Below, piece by piece: positions 26,972-35,133 of a DNA stretch of 64,000 nt. Within the stretch, counting starts at the first letter, position 1. Each line of letters opens with the position of its first letter. Both the position numbers and the translations under genes were made by a program. The stretch is from positions 1 to 64,000 of the forward strand of contig NZ_JALXFV010000006.1 in NCBI RefSeq assembly GCF_023699475.1, read 5' to 3'. Origin of the DNA: Halomarina rubra (lineage in GTDB: Archaea > Halobacteriota > Halobacteria > Halobacteriales > Haloarculaceae). The notes beneath the pieces were generated by a model, which was given only the letters and a program-made list of their open reading frames with translations, did no database searches and was not told the origin of the DNA.

Positions 26972-28117
26972 TTACTGTAATATATCGAATACATCGACTG
27001 CCCTGTACTGCTTGCCTTGCTTCTTACCAGTGACTTCCTCGATGATTTCGTCTGCTTCGAGATCTTCGATGACTCGATACGCAGTCGGTCGGGAGACATC
27101 AAGGAACGCTGCAAGGCCCGTCGGTGTGAAATACGGCTTCTGGAGAATCGACCGGGCGAACCGGGCGGTTGCTGTCGTTCCTGTGTACTCCTTGTGGTAC
27201 TCTCGTTCGAGTTCGCGGAGGTCCCACGTTCGGTCGTAGGAAGCTTCAGCTTGACTCCGGAGCCCTTCGATGAAAAACCGAAACCACTCTGTCCAGGCCC
27301 CTTCTTCGCTGACAGCTCGCATCCGACTGACGTATTCGTATTTGTTCTTGTTGAAGTAGGCACTCGGGTAGATGTACGGGCTCTCCAGATACCCCTGCTG
27401 TACGAGATACAGAATAATCAGCAGCCGACCGAGACGGCCATTTCCATCGGAGAACGGGTGGACTGTCTCGAAAAAATAGTGGATAATGGCAGCATCGATG
27501 AGTGGGTGATACGCTCCTCCCGATTGAATGTACGCCTCAAGGGACTTCATGAGTCGCTCGATACTGTCGGGTGTCGGTGGAACGAACGGCCGTTGCCCCC
27601 CTCGTGGGCTATCGAGGTGAACCATGTGGTCTCTGAACGCGCCGATGATGTCTCCGTCGTTGCGAACCCCCTCTAACAGTGTCGCGTGAAGCTCCGTCAT
27701 GAGCTCAAGCGTAATAGGTTCGCCTTCCGTCACCGCATTGAGTCCCGCCATGAGCGCATCTTCGTAGTTGATCGCTTCTTGGAGGTCTTTCTTTGCAGGC
27801 GGTGTAGCGCCATCCTGTGAGTGCTGTGTCCGGTATGCTTCGACATCCTGGTAGTCGACTTCAGCACCCTCGATTCGGGCAGATTCGACAGCCTCGACAC
27901 GGATGAGTGACGCGTAGAGTGAGGCAGAGAAGTCGACTGTCGAACTAATACCATCCACTCTGCCGATTTGGTAGGCTGCATCGGCGACGAGGTCGCGAAT
28001 ATCGTCAGGGATGGCAAGAGGAGGCTTTACCGGGAGCTCGTTGGGAGCGTAATACGGGTTTGGATGATACGGGACATAGTGGCCCGGCGCTGTCTCTGGT
28101 AAACTCCCCTTTCTCAT
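26972..28117 (-). CDS. Fic-family AMP-transferase with N-terminal inhibitory motif and C-terminal HTH
   Basis: The 381-residue protein has the Fic core HPFSDGNGRLGR (~residue 217), which supplies the catalytic His and the Mg/ATP-binding residues for AMPylation of protein targets. The N-terminal Fic/DOC_N region contains SARIEG (~75), which matches the (S/T)xxxE(G/N) inhibitory helix, so the protein carries its own restraint. The C-terminus (~335-381) is a winged helix (FTPTGLAAFLDVSRPTAYRVIEDL). ATG 28117 is preferred to a GTG at 28165. It sits between the full OB-fold gene and its first truncated copy and is transcribed against them. Such proteins act as toxins or stress regulators; the target is unknown. 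Confidence 0.88.
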   Translation of the reverse strand: MRKGSLPETAPGHYVPYHPNPYYAPNELPVKPPLAIPDDIRDLVADAAYQIGRVDGISSTVDFSASLYASLIRVEAVESARIEGAEVDYQDVEAYRTQHSQDGATPPAKKDLQEAINYEDALMAGLNAVTEGEPITLELMTELHATLLEGVRNDGDIIGAFRDHMVHLDSPRGGQRPFVPPTPDSIERLMKSLEAYIQSGGAYHPLIDAAIIHYFFETVHPFSDGNGRLGRLLIILYLVQQGYLESPYIYPSAYFNKNKYEYVSRMRAVSEEGAWTEWFRFFIEGLRSQAEASYDRTWDLRELEREYHKEYTGTTATARFARSILQKPYFTPTGLAAFLDVSRPTAYRVIEDLEADEIIEEVTGKKQGKQYRAVDVFDILQ

Positions 28118-28219
28118 CGTTGCCCTCCCTACACCACCCGTGTGTAAAGTCGTTTTTATAGCCACCTTACAGACAGGGTCTGTTTTACCAGCTCCGTTTC
28201 AAAATGCGCGGAATGTTGA

Positions 28220-28498
28220 ATCGGGACGGTGGGACGCAGTGAGGTGGATATCGAGGGCTGTGTGACGATGTTGTGGACGCCCTCATACCCCTCGATTGCG
28301 CAGGTCGGTCTGTTGGAAGATGCCTTTGGGACGGTCAAGTTCACCAGTTGGGCGCGGTCGAATCAACCCTGGCTGGCAGAAGGTGATGTGGTCAGGTTGC
28401 GGAACGTCGCGTGGAACTACTACGGTGATCGCGTCTCGGTCGCATTGACGGGCTGGTCAGCGGTGGTGTTCCCCGGAAGCTCTCAGACGCCGAGATAA
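28220..28498 (+). pseudogene. truncated copy of the OB-fold gene 3' end (copy 2)
   Basis: From AATCGGGACGGTGGGACGCAG to the stop, this repeats the last ~92 codons of the gene at 25893-26735 with long identical tracts. The frame is intact: VDIEG.., [30 protein letters not shown]. The N-terminal two thirds are absent and no good start codon or promoter fits. An isolated OB-fold peptide cannot be excluded. The similarity continues past the stop into the hairpin. Confidence 0.8.
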
Positions 28499-28526
28499 GC
28501 TCCCTGCGCGATTTTTCGTTCTGCTG

Positions 28527-28605
28527 TGACTCCCAGTGCCCACGACCCCACCTCTCCCCCCACCGCTCCCGTGGCGACGCCACGGCAGCCACTACCTCTG
28601 TCAGC
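28527..28605 (+). repeat. 3'-flank hairpin repeat, copy 2
   Basis: GTGACTCCCAGTGCCCACGA..CGCTCCCGTGGCGACGCCAC, stem at 28569-28585. It follows OB-fold copy 2 at the same distance as copy 1 follows the full gene. Confidence 0.8.
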
Positions 28606-28656
28606 GCCCCCCGAGTGAGGATTGGCCAGACTCGCCAATCTGCGGTGTTCTCCGCG

Positions 28657-28694
28657 GGGGTTCGGTCAGTACTCCGTGAGGGTTCGGTCAGTAC
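28657..28694 (+). repeat. 22-bp tandem repeat
   Basis: GGTTCGGTCAGTACTCCGTGAG is followed directly by GGTTCGGTCAGTAC. It lies just downstream of the HEPN gene end. Confidence 0.7.
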
Positions 28695-28707
28695 GCCACC
28701 TGTTCGC

Positions 28708-29209
28708 TCACAGGTCGCAGTTGCATACACCGCCTTCGCGGATTTGGTTGGTGACGTGCCGGTGGATTCCTCGCGACAACTGACGCATCGTTTCAGCCTG
28801 CCGCTTCGTTGGCCGCCGACCACCGTAGTAGCTGTCCGTCCGATTGTCGCCATACAGGCCTTTGAGCTCGCGTGCCAGTTCTCGTGTAAAGAGTCCCGGC
28901 TGCCCGGTCGTAACAACGGTCGTGTGAATCTGTTTGGAAGTCTCGCAACGTATCATTCCCTTCCTCGATGGCGAACGCTTCCAACGACCGCTCGATACAG
29001 CCAAAGGATAGTTCCACAGTAGCCGTGTAGTAGCCGATTCCCTCAATCTCCTCGACAGCGGCGAGCAGCTGACACCCCTTTGTGAGTTGTGTCTTCCACC
29101 CGGTATCCGTGTCGATTCCTGGCTCGCGTGTCGGAATGCCATATCCCTCCTCGTTGAAGGCATCGACGGCCGCATCGAGTGCATCCCTCACTACTGTTAG
29201 GTCACTCAT
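28708..29209 (-). pseudogene. HEPN-domain toxin gene with a frameshift
   Basis: The first frame from 29209 gives an HEPN-type N-terminus (MSDLTVVRDALDAAVDAFNE, later LRDFQTDSHDRCYDRAAG). Near 28889 the family continuation LFTRELARELKGLYGDNRTDSYYGG..QIREGGVCNC is found in another frame, which ends at 28708. The putative RNase motif R-x6-H (RDFQTDSH) is before the break. HEPN proteins paired with MNT nucleotidyltransferases are RNase toxins. The start overlaps the MNT gene by 8 bases. The frameshift could be a real inactivation, a sequencing error in a G run, or programmed. In the first frame the protein would have a foreign ~35-residue tail. Confidence 0.75.
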
Positions 29210-29894
29210 CTGCGTCCCCGTGGAGTACCATCTTGCGTACGGTATCGAACGCGTCTGTTTGGTGGACAGCGATGCCAGTGCGGAGAATGTCTTGCAGGTC
29301 GGTTACGTACTTTGGGACGGCTTGTAGACCTTCTACATCGATTTCGAAGAGATACCGGTTGCCGTCGAACGTGTCCTCTTCGAGTGATTGCCGGAGTTCG
29401 TTCGCCCGGCGTTGATTGCTCATCCGGTCCTCGCGCACTAGCACCCACAGGTCGATGTCACTGCGCCGATCGGCCTCACCTCGGGCTACACTCCCATACA
29501 GGACGACAGCAAGGACGTCATCAAGTTTCTCGACTAATGCTTCCGTTGCTGTCTGTACGGGGCTATGGAACTCCGACTGAGGAATCTCGAGGTACGGGTC
29601 GTCTGGAATCGTCAACCGGTCGCGGTTAATCTGTACGAGGCGACGTGTCCCGTCTCGTTGTTCAACGACAATGTCGTTCTCAGCGAGGACATCGACCGTC
29701 TTCGTGACTGTCGGACGACTGTAATCAACTGCCTCGGCGAGTTCCGTTATCGAAAATGATCCGGTGTTGTTCCGGGTCAAAAAGAGGAGGACATCGTCCG
29801 TAGCCTTGCTTTTGAATAATCGGCTGTCTCGTGATGGTACATCGAGGGCTATCTGTGTTGTGTTATTCAATCTACTGTTCGTGCCAGTTTTCAT
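29202..29894 (-). CDS. MNT nucleotidyltransferase antitoxin with N-terminal winged helix
   Basis: The 230-residue protein begins with a winged-helix domain (~25-90: FSITELAEAVDYSRPTVTKT). It continues with a minimal nucleotidyltransferase domain whose motif GSVARGEADRRSDIDLWV (~136) carries the metal-binding aspartates. In MNT/HEPN modules this enzyme neutralises the HEPN RNase by adding AMP to it, and the winged helix may autoregulate the operon. It precedes and overlaps the HEPN gene by 8 bases, which indicates coupling. Upstream is AT-rich (TAAATTTTATACC), a good TATA region. The N-terminal part is intact. Confidence 0.87.
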   Translation of the reverse strand: MKTGTNSRLNNTTQIALDVPSRDSRLFKSKATDDVLLFLTRNNTGSFSITELAEAVDYSRPTVTKTVDVLAENDIVVEQRDGTRRLVQINRDRLTIPDDPYLEIPQSEFHSPVQTATEALVEKLDDVLAVVLYGSVARGEADRRSDIDLWVLVREDRMSNQRRANELRQSLEEDTFDGNRYLFEIDVEGLQAVPKYVTDLQDILRTGIAVHQTDAFDTVRKMVLHGDADE

Positions 29895-29966
29895 TGTAAA
29901 CCAATGATTCAGGTAGGTACTTAAATTTTATACCTGAAACCGATTGCCACCTATGTAGTGAAGGAG

Positions 29967-30045
29967 GTGACTCCCAGTGCCCACGACCCCTCCTCCCCAC
30001 CCACCGCTCCCGTGGCGACGCCACGGCAGCCACAACCTCTGTCGC
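29967..30045 (+). repeat. 3'-flank hairpin repeat, copy 3 (without an OB-fold fragment)
   Basis: GTGACTCCCAGTGCCCACGA..CGCTCCCGTGGCGACGCCAC, stem at 30010-30026, nearly identical to copy 2. Here the OB-fold coding part is missing; the MNT promoter region lies directly to its left. Confidence 0.8.
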
Positions 30046-30118
30046 TAGTACTCTCTGGGGTGAAGGCGCTCGAAGGCGACATCGCTCTCTTGGGCAAGAT
30101 GCTTATAAAGAGCAAGGA

Positions 30119-30156
30119 GAATACCCGCGCCTTTAGGCGCGGGATGAATCCGACAA
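30119..30156 (+). mobile_element. TnpB-type element end upstream of tnpB
   Basis: ACCCGCGCCTTTAGGCGCGG followed by GATGAATCCGAC is a terminal-type hairpin with a degenerate tail, matching the right ends seen elsewhere in the window. It may mark a neighbouring, lost element or the left boundary of the intact tnpB unit. Confidence 0.45.
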
Positions 30157-30259
30157 CTCCTCCACAACCCACTGTCGATGGCAGGGCAGGATATTCCACC
30201 ATCTTCAAACCGAATCTTTACAAGAAATTCGAGTATAAGTGGTTATACAGACGTTCAGA

Positions 30260-31579
30260 ATGCTGGAAGTCCATCGCACCTACCGAGCGAAAATCCTCAA
30301 CCACGGTCAGGTAGAGGAACCCCTCGACCGGCACGGGTGGGATGCCAGCAAACTCTGGAACGTCGCCAACTACCACTCTCGCGAAGTCTGGGACGAAACG
30401 GGCGAGATTCCTGACCACGGCAACCTCAAAGACGAGTTGAAGACTCACAACAAGTACAAGGGACTGCACAGTCAGTCCAGTCAGCGCGTTCTGGAGGAAC
30501 TCGCTGAAGCCTTCAACTCGTGGTACGGTAAGAGGAATTCTGACAATCGAGCGAATCCGCCCGGCTACCGCAAGAAAAACTACTACGACCAACAGGGCCA
30601 TCGCGTCCACGAAGAACACCCTCGGTCAACGGTGACGTGGAAGCAAAACGGCATCAAACACGACTCGAAAAACAATCGCGTTCGGCTGTCGAAGGGCGCG
30701 AACCACAAGGGACACCCGAAGGCGTGGGAATACATCCTTGTCGAATACGAGACACGCCCCGGTGTCACGGTTGAGAACTTGCAACAGGTTCGCGCCGTCT
30801 ACGACAAGGCGAACGGACGCTGGGAACTGCACCTCGTCTGCAAAGACGAAATCGAGACGCCCACCGCACCCGGAAACGAAACAGCGGGTATCGACCTCGG
30901 CATCTGTAACTTCGCGGCGGTCACATACAGTACGGAGGAAGCGGACCTGTATCCCGGCAATCGCCTGAAACAGGACGGGTACTACTTCCCAAAGGAAATC
31001 GCAAAGTGCGACGATTCGGGGGGCGAACGGGCCACTCGTCTCCACGCGAAGTGGTCGGAGCGCCGCACCCACTTCTTCCACTCCTTTGCGAAGCACATCG
31101 TAGAACGGTGTGTCGAGCAGGAAGTTGGCCGCATCAACGTTGGGAAACTCGCTGGTGTCCGCGAAGACGAGAACGGCGAGTCGAAGAACTGGGGTAAGCA
31201 CGGCAACCTCGACCTGCACGGGTGGGCGTTCGACCGGTTTACGTCGATACTCACGTACAAAGCGAAGGTCAAAGGAATAGAAGTCGTAGAGGTCTCAGAG
31301 CGCGACACGAGCAAGACGTGTAGCGGGTGTGGTAGAGCAGACGACCGTCAGCGTGTCGAACGTGGTCTCTACGTTTGTGAGACATGTGATGCGGCGTTCA
31401 ACGCTGACGTGAATGGGGCGGAGAACATCCGTCTCGACATCAATCAAAGTAACTCCGAGTCTGCACCCAGTTTGGGTGGGGATAGGAGTACCGGCTGGTT
31501 GGCACAGCCCGGAGTCTACCTTCATGACTTGTCCAGCGGATTCCAACCGCAGGAACAAGTGGTAGACTGCAAACCCTAA
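30260..31579 (+). CDS. tnpB: TnpB RNA-guided nuclease
   Basis: The 439-residue protein has the OrfB N-terminal helical region and a RuvC-like nuclease core with GIDLG (~residue 214). A zinc finger follows (CSGCG..CETC, ~355-380), and NADVNGAEN (~385) holds the last catalytic Asp. The position that usually holds the RuvC-II Glu reads NVGKLAGVRED, so the first Glu is displaced or absent, as seems usual in haloarchaeal relatives. ATG 30260 follows a TATA-like GTATAAGTGG. The protein is full length and undisrupted. The 3' end of the gene and the hairpin beyond it should encode the guide RNA scaffold. Confidence 0.9.
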   Translation: MLEVHRTYRAKILNHGQVEEPLDRHGWDASKLWNVANYHSREVWDETGEIPDHGNLKDELKTHNKYKGLHSQSSQRVLEELAEAFNSWYGKRNSDNRANPPGYRKKNYYDQQGHRVHEEHPRSTVTWKQNGIKHDSKNNRVRLSKGANHKGHPKAWEYILVEYETRPGVTVENLQQVRAVYDKANGRWELHLVCKDEIETPTAPGNETAGIDLGICNFAAVTYSTEEADLYPGNRLKQDGYYFPKEIAKCDDSGGERATRLHAKWSERRTHFFHSFAKHIVERCVEQEVGRINVGKLAGVREDENGESKNWGKHGNLDLHGWAFDRFTSILTYKAKVKGIEVVEVSERDTSKTCSGCGRADDRQRVERGLYVCETCDAAFNADVNGAENIRLDINQSNSESAPSLGGDRSTGWLAQPGVYLHDLSSGFQPQEQVVDCKP

Positions 31580-31645
31580 TATCCCAATCCAGCGGTGCGG
31601 TGCCGTGGGATTCCTCCGCCTTCAGGCGGAGGAGGATGTCAACGG
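31540..31645 (+). ncRNA. putative omega (reRNA) scaffold at the tnpB 3' end
   Basis: In this family the guide RNA is transcribed from the tnpB 3' end through the right-end hairpin, with the guide read from sequence beyond the element. Here the hairpin CCTCCGCCTTCAGGCGGAGG sits at 31611-31630 and the element ends ~31643. The guide would therefore start with GGTATGACTCG. The 5' limit is a guess. Confidence 0.45.
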
Positions 31646-32167
31646 TATGACTCGTATGCGTTCTTGCTCGCGACCCAGCCCACCCTCGACGTCTCGGCGT
31701 CCATCCCCGCCCTCAAGGTGAAGTTCTACGTTCACGTCCTGTATGCTGATGCGATTCCACTCATCTTCGAACACAACACTGGCGGAGCCCTCGCGGAGTT
31801 CGGTCGGGCTGACATCCCGCTCGTGTTGGAGAAGACGCATCTGTTCCCCCGGGCACATACCGAGCAGTACGACGGGGAGGCAGCGGTCGCCTCGCCAGCA
31901 GCCGTTCGGGCCCGTGCCGTCGAACTCGCGTATCATGCTGCTGACCTCAACGCGGCACTGGCCGACCTCGCCGACCGCGCGGCCGCGAACGACATTGACC
32001 TCTCGGTGGACGACCTCGAGCAGCACCTCGCCGACGAACTGGGCGTTCGCGACCCATCGTACAGCGGGGTGTTGACCGACGGCTTCGTCCACTTCGAGGA
32101 ACTCGACCGCTGTTTCTCGTGGACGACCACGGACCAACTACGGGCGGTGCTCCAGCACGTCCCGTGA
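31646..32167 (+). pseudogene. hypothetical protein, 5' end lost at the TnpB element
   Basis: An open frame runs through the element's right end and gives ~174 residues of credible acidic protein: LKVKFYVHVLYADAIPLIFE, several Ala/Asp-rich helices, and HFEELDRCFSW near the end. Codon use is GC-rich and gene-like. No proper start codon exists outside the element, so the N-terminal part was probably removed when the element inserted or the region recombined. I do not recognise the family. Confidence 0.5.
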
Positions 32168-32220
32168 GTCGGTCGCGGAGAAGCAGGGGTCGGTGATTCG
32201 TGTTACAGAAGTTCAAGGAG

Positions 32221-32252
<32 letters not shown>

Positions 32253-32278
32253 TGGCGCTCTGGTATTGGGTCCCCCGT

Positions 32279-32306
32279 ATTTTATTGCCCCCTGACGGGT
32301 GCGGGG
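32279..32306 (+). promoter_or_regulatory. shared promoter/operator element upstream of the ArdC-like gene
   Basis: TTTTATTGCCCCCTGACGGG, then TGCGGGG, is nearly identical to the sequence at 34526-34553 before the SWIM-finger gene. A TATA-like TTTTAT is directly followed by a (near-)palindrome CCCCTGAGGGG, the usual layout of a repressor site that blocks transcription. Confidence 0.65.
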
Positions 32307-32332
32307 CGCTCGAAGTAGCGTTCTGCGTTCTC

Positions 32333-33268
32333 ATGTCCAGTACGACACACCCAGTCAGCGAGCGCGAGACCAGTGACCGACCGGATGCGATGGCCGAAAC
32401 CATCGAATCGTGGATGAACGACCTTTCGACGTTGACCGATGAGGCCAGAGCGAGCGAGGAGTTCCAGGCGTGGTTGGACGTCCACAGTCGGTTCCACGAG
32501 TACTCCTTCCGGAACACGCTGCTCATCAAACAGCAATGCCCCACCGCGACGAAGGTGGCCGGGTACAGAGCGTGGCAGACCGAGTTCGACCGGCAGGTCC
32601 AGACGGGCGAATCTGCGATTTGGATCTGGGCGCCCATCATTACCGAGCGCTGTCCGACCTGCCACGAAGGGCGGCAGTACCACGAGGCGAGCGACTGCGT
32701 GGACAGGACGCCCACTGAGGAGTGGTCCCGTGGCGTGGTCGGGTTCAAACCCGTCCCCGTGTTCGATGCATCCCAAACGGAGGGTGAACCGCTTCCATCG
32801 CTGGAGACGACCGTCTACGGCGATGGCAAACCCTTGGTCGCGCGTCTGCTGGAGTGTGCTCGGTTGCTTGGAATCGAGGTTCGAGTGATCGACGAACAGG
32901 AGTGGCCGTTGGGCGCTGCCAAAGGTGTGTGCCAATACAGGGGTTCGAACTCACCACTCGTGTTAGTGCGACGGTCGACGAATTTTGCGGATATGGCGAG
33001 TACGCTCATTCACGAGTACGCCCATGCCCTCCTGCACATGGACCGCTCGGTGTCTCCCGAAGAGCGAGCGAAACGCGAGGTCGAAGCCGAGAGTGTGGCG
33101 TACGTCGTTGGGCGACACTTCGGGCTTGACGTGGACAATGCGGCGCTGTACATCGCCCGCTGGGAAGGTGACGATACGGACGTGCTCACCGAGCGGTTGG
33201 CTCGCATCGCGACCGCCTCAGAGCAGGTGATTACCAGCGTCGAGGAGCGAATGGCCGCAGTGGCCTGA
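32333..33268 (+). CDS. ArdC-like protein with ImmA/IrrE-type zinc metallopeptidase domain
   Basis: The 311-residue protein has an ArdC-type N-terminal domain (~15-105; FHEYSFRNTLLIKQQ, VAGYRAWQ, GESAIWIWAPI). A short CxxC insert follows (CPTCHEG, ~110). The metallopeptidase domain has HEYAH (~228) and a downstream Glu in EVEAESVAY (~252). ArdC proteins on plasmids counter host restriction and bind single-stranded DNA as it enters the recipient. Its promoter shares an operator-like palindrome with the SWIM gene at 34.6 kb. ATG 32333 starts just after that element. The catalytic residues look intact. Confidence 0.8.
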   Translation: MSSTTHPVSERETSDRPDAMAETIESWMNDLSTLTDEARASEEFQAWLDVHSRFHEYSFRNTLLIKQQCPTATKVAGYRAWQTEFDRQVQTGESAIWIWAPIITERCPTCHEGRQYHEASDCVDRTPTEEWSRGVVGFKPVPVFDASQTEGEPLPSLETTVYGDGKPLVARLLECARLLGIEVRVIDEQEWPLGAAKGVCQYRGSNSPLVLVRRSTNFADMASTLIHEYAHALLHMDRSVSPEERAKREVEAESVAYVVGRHFGLDVDNAALYIARWEGDDTDVLTERLARIATASEQVITSVEERMAAVA

Positions 33269-33365
33269 AGCAGGGTCGGTCTTTCAGCCGTGTTCCCTGG
33301 TGCCTTCCGCTCGATAGTGGGTGATCGGTCAGGTACGACGTCAGGTAGGGAGTCTTCAGAGACGT

Positions 33366-33504
33366 AAGCTCGCTTCCCCCGACTCACCGTCATGAATGGG
33401 TTGCTGACTGAATTCGACGTCAACGTACATCAGGGCAAAGTCACACTGAGCGTGACCGCTATGATGGAGAGCACAACAGGGACACACCCTGTACCGAGTG
33501 AGCA
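33366..33504. repeat. dispersed repeat, copy C
   Basis: AGCTCGCTTCCCCCGACTCA..GGGTTGCTGACTGAA, then GCTATGATGGAGAGCACAAC, AGGGACACACC and GTACCGAGTGAG. It has the same order of blocks as copy A at 14426-14655. Confidence 0.65.
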
Positions 33505-33880
33505 CTTCTATCTTCCTGCGAGGAGAGAATCCCGCCCTTCAGGGTGTTGACGAGACGCGTCGCGTCTCGTTCACACACCAGAACGCGACGCAGTCTGGGG
33601 ACAGGAGTGGATCTGACAACACGTCCACAGTATACTATCTCGAAGCGACTTCGCTTCGATTGTACTCGGAAGCACCTGTGTTCGACTGATAGGCTCTTCT
33701 CAAGTGCGACAGCGATCTGTTGAACTACAGGGAGATATCATTCCGAAATACGGGTCCGCGGCTGCCATAGCTGATGCAGTGGTGAAAAATACGATTTCAT
33801 TTCGATTTAGGGGTCCATATTTCGATATCGGTAAGACCACCCACAGCGAATTCAAATTGAACTCGACACTGAGTGCGGCC

Positions 33881-33995
33881 GCTATGGTGAGGGCACAATA
33901 GGGACACACCGTGTACCGAGTGAGTGACCACCTTCTTCTCGGGTGATTTTGTAGTGATATTTTCTGCGAGTCACACCCCCCGTACCGAGTGAGTA
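33881..33995. repeat. dispersed repeat, copy B (second half only)
   Basis: GCTATGGTGAGGGCACAATA, GGGACACACC, GTACCGAGTGAG, then GTGATTTTGTAGTGATATTT and GTACCGAGTGAG again. It parallels the second half of copy A, including the internal repetition of TACCGAGTGAG. Confidence 0.65.
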
Positions 33996-34009
33996 GTTCT
34001 GTGTGGATG

Positions 34010-34175
34010 TTGGTGCAGTACTCGGGCTTTACAACGGACGTCGTCGACACGTCCGCCTTTTCAACCTCGATGGTAGCCGTGATGCTATCTGTGATACCGA
34101 GGTCGTCGACAATCTCCAACTGGACAGTGTACTCACCAGCTTCGCTGAACGAGTGTGTCCCTTGGCGAGACATGA
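34010..34175 (-). pseudogene. PKD-domain fragment of a surface protein
   Basis: The minus strand reads GTHSFSEAGEYTVQLEIVDD and DSITATIEVEKADV, the classic end of a PKD beta-sandwich as found in large archaeal surface proteins. Neither a signal peptide nor further domains are present. It abuts the PrimPol fragment, so it is a recombination remnant. Confidence 0.7.
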
Positions 34176-34177
34176 CA

Positions 34178-34437
34178 ACACCGCTCCCCACCTCAGACAT
34201 GCTTCCTGAATCGCTCCGTGAGTACAATCAGTGGATTTGCTGGCGAAGCAAGACCCGTAATGGCTCTCTGATGAAGATTTCCATCGACCCCAGGGGATGA
34301 CTGCCATTCGGAAGCCGATATGGCACTGAGTTCGATGCTGGCATTCTGGACGGACGAAGCCGCCACACAGGCCAACCGCCTGTTCCGCGACTCGAGTTTG
34401 TACCGTGGAACGTGGGAGGTCTGGTGTCTGGCGGCAC
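34178..34437 (+). pseudogene. internally deleted fragment of a PrimPol-like gene
   Basis: LPESLREYNQWICWRSKTRN..ISIDP matches the start of the protein at 4091-5260 (LPASLLEYDQWLCWRS..VPIDP). After a stop the sequence continues with CHSEADMALSSMLAFW..NRLFRDSSLYRGTWE, which matches residues ~236-275 of that protein. About 200 codons between these parts, including the catalytic motifs, are missing. It has the same orientation as the intact copy. Confidence 0.85.
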
Positions 34438-34525
34438 TTCCTTTGCAAGTCGCTAGGCCGTTGTTCACCATTCGGATATCCAGTTGGCACTCGCCTGCTA
34501 ATCGACTGAGGAACGCCCGCATGGC

Positions 34526-34553
34526 TTTTTATCGCCCCCTGAGGGGTGCGGGG
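34526..34553 (+). promoter_or_regulatory. shared promoter/operator element upstream of the SWIM gene
   Basis: TTTTTATCGCCCCCTGAGGG, then GTGCGGGG. Compared with the copy at 32279-32306 it has the full palindrome CCCCTGAGGGG. It starts ~40 bases before ATG 34567. Confidence 0.65.
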
Positions 34554-34566
34554 GAACTCGCACAAC

Positions 34567-35052
34567 ATGTCGAAGAACATCACAACACTCGGAGATTGGG
34601 TCGTCGAGTCACCACGGACACGTCGTGCGCGAACCGAACCGATGACTATCGCACTCAAACGAACTGGGGGCGTGTACGAGGTGCGGGTCGCCTCAGGACG
34701 TCGCTACGATGTCGACGTCTCTATTCCCGCATGTACCTGTCCCGATTGGCAAGAACGCAAGCCTGAGGGAGGGTGTAAGCACCTTCGGCGTGTCGAGATG
34801 GAGATCGTGGCCGGCCGTGTCTCAGGACCGGATGGTCAACTTCCCCAGCGCACTCCCGGAGCGATGGATGGCACGCTCGAACCGACCCCGCTCATCACTG
34901 GCCCCCACACCGAGTACGGCCCAGACGGCGTACCCACTGGGGGTGTGTACTACCGATGTATCGAGTGTCGTCGAGAGGCACGCCATCGCGAGGCCATTCA
35001 CAATCCTGGAGAGTGTGGACGAGAGCCTCGAGACGACGAGAACAGAGGGTAG
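34567..35052 (+). CDS. SWIM zinc-finger protein
   Basis: The 161-residue protein carries the SWIM motif CTCPDWQERKPEGGCKH (~residues 56-72; C-x-C-xn-C-x-H), which binds zinc and mediates DNA or protein contact. A second pair of cysteines (CIEC, ~136) and a late Cys near residue 153 suggest another metal site. The rest is acidic and probably disordered. Such proteins are frequent on haloarchaeal plasmids. It shares an operator-like element with the ArdC-like gene 2.2 kb upstream, so the two are probably co-regulated. ATG 34567 lies directly after that element. Confidence 0.8.
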   Translation: MSKNITTLGDWVVESPRTRRARTEPMTIALKRTGGVYEVRVASGRRYDVDVSIPACTCPDWQERKPEGGCKHLRRVEMEIVAGRVSGPDGQLPQRTPGAMDGTLEPTPLITGPHTEYGPDGVPTGGVYYRCIECRREARHREAIHNPGECGREPRDDENRG

Positions 35053-35133
35053 TGCCAACGCTCCACCGAGGCGGTCCTACTCACAGTCATCGAATCCGTA
35101 CACCTACGGAGAACGCAGTTGGTTTCGATACCA

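Larger units (their letters stand above)
30157..31645 (+). mobile_element. IS200/IS605-family (IS1341-type) element with tnpB only
   Basis: The unit holds one tnpB gene and ends at its right in CCTCCGCCTTCAGGCGGAGG plus AGGATGTCAAC (31611-31643). This is the terminal hairpin where the guide (omega) RNA normally ends. There is no tnpA, so movement would need a transposase in trans. The left boundary is uncertain. Confidence 0.6.
33269..34566. other. ~1.3 kb of recombination debris
   Basis: No intact gene is present. In order the stretch contains repeat copy C, half of a TnpB-type end (CCCGCCCTTCAGGGTGTTGAC, ~33530), palindromes at 33551-33570 and 33640-33659, repeat copy B, a PKD-domain fragment, a PrimPol fragment and the operator of the SWIM gene. 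The palindromes (CGAGACGCG/CGCGTCTCG and TCGAAGCG/CGCTTCGA) could act as terminators. Confidence 0.6.

Noticed and set aside
33498-33689. 63-codon frame beginning MSTSIFLRGE
   Set aside because: Runs across a decayed element end and two palindromes; more likely debris of a tnpB 3' region than a gene.
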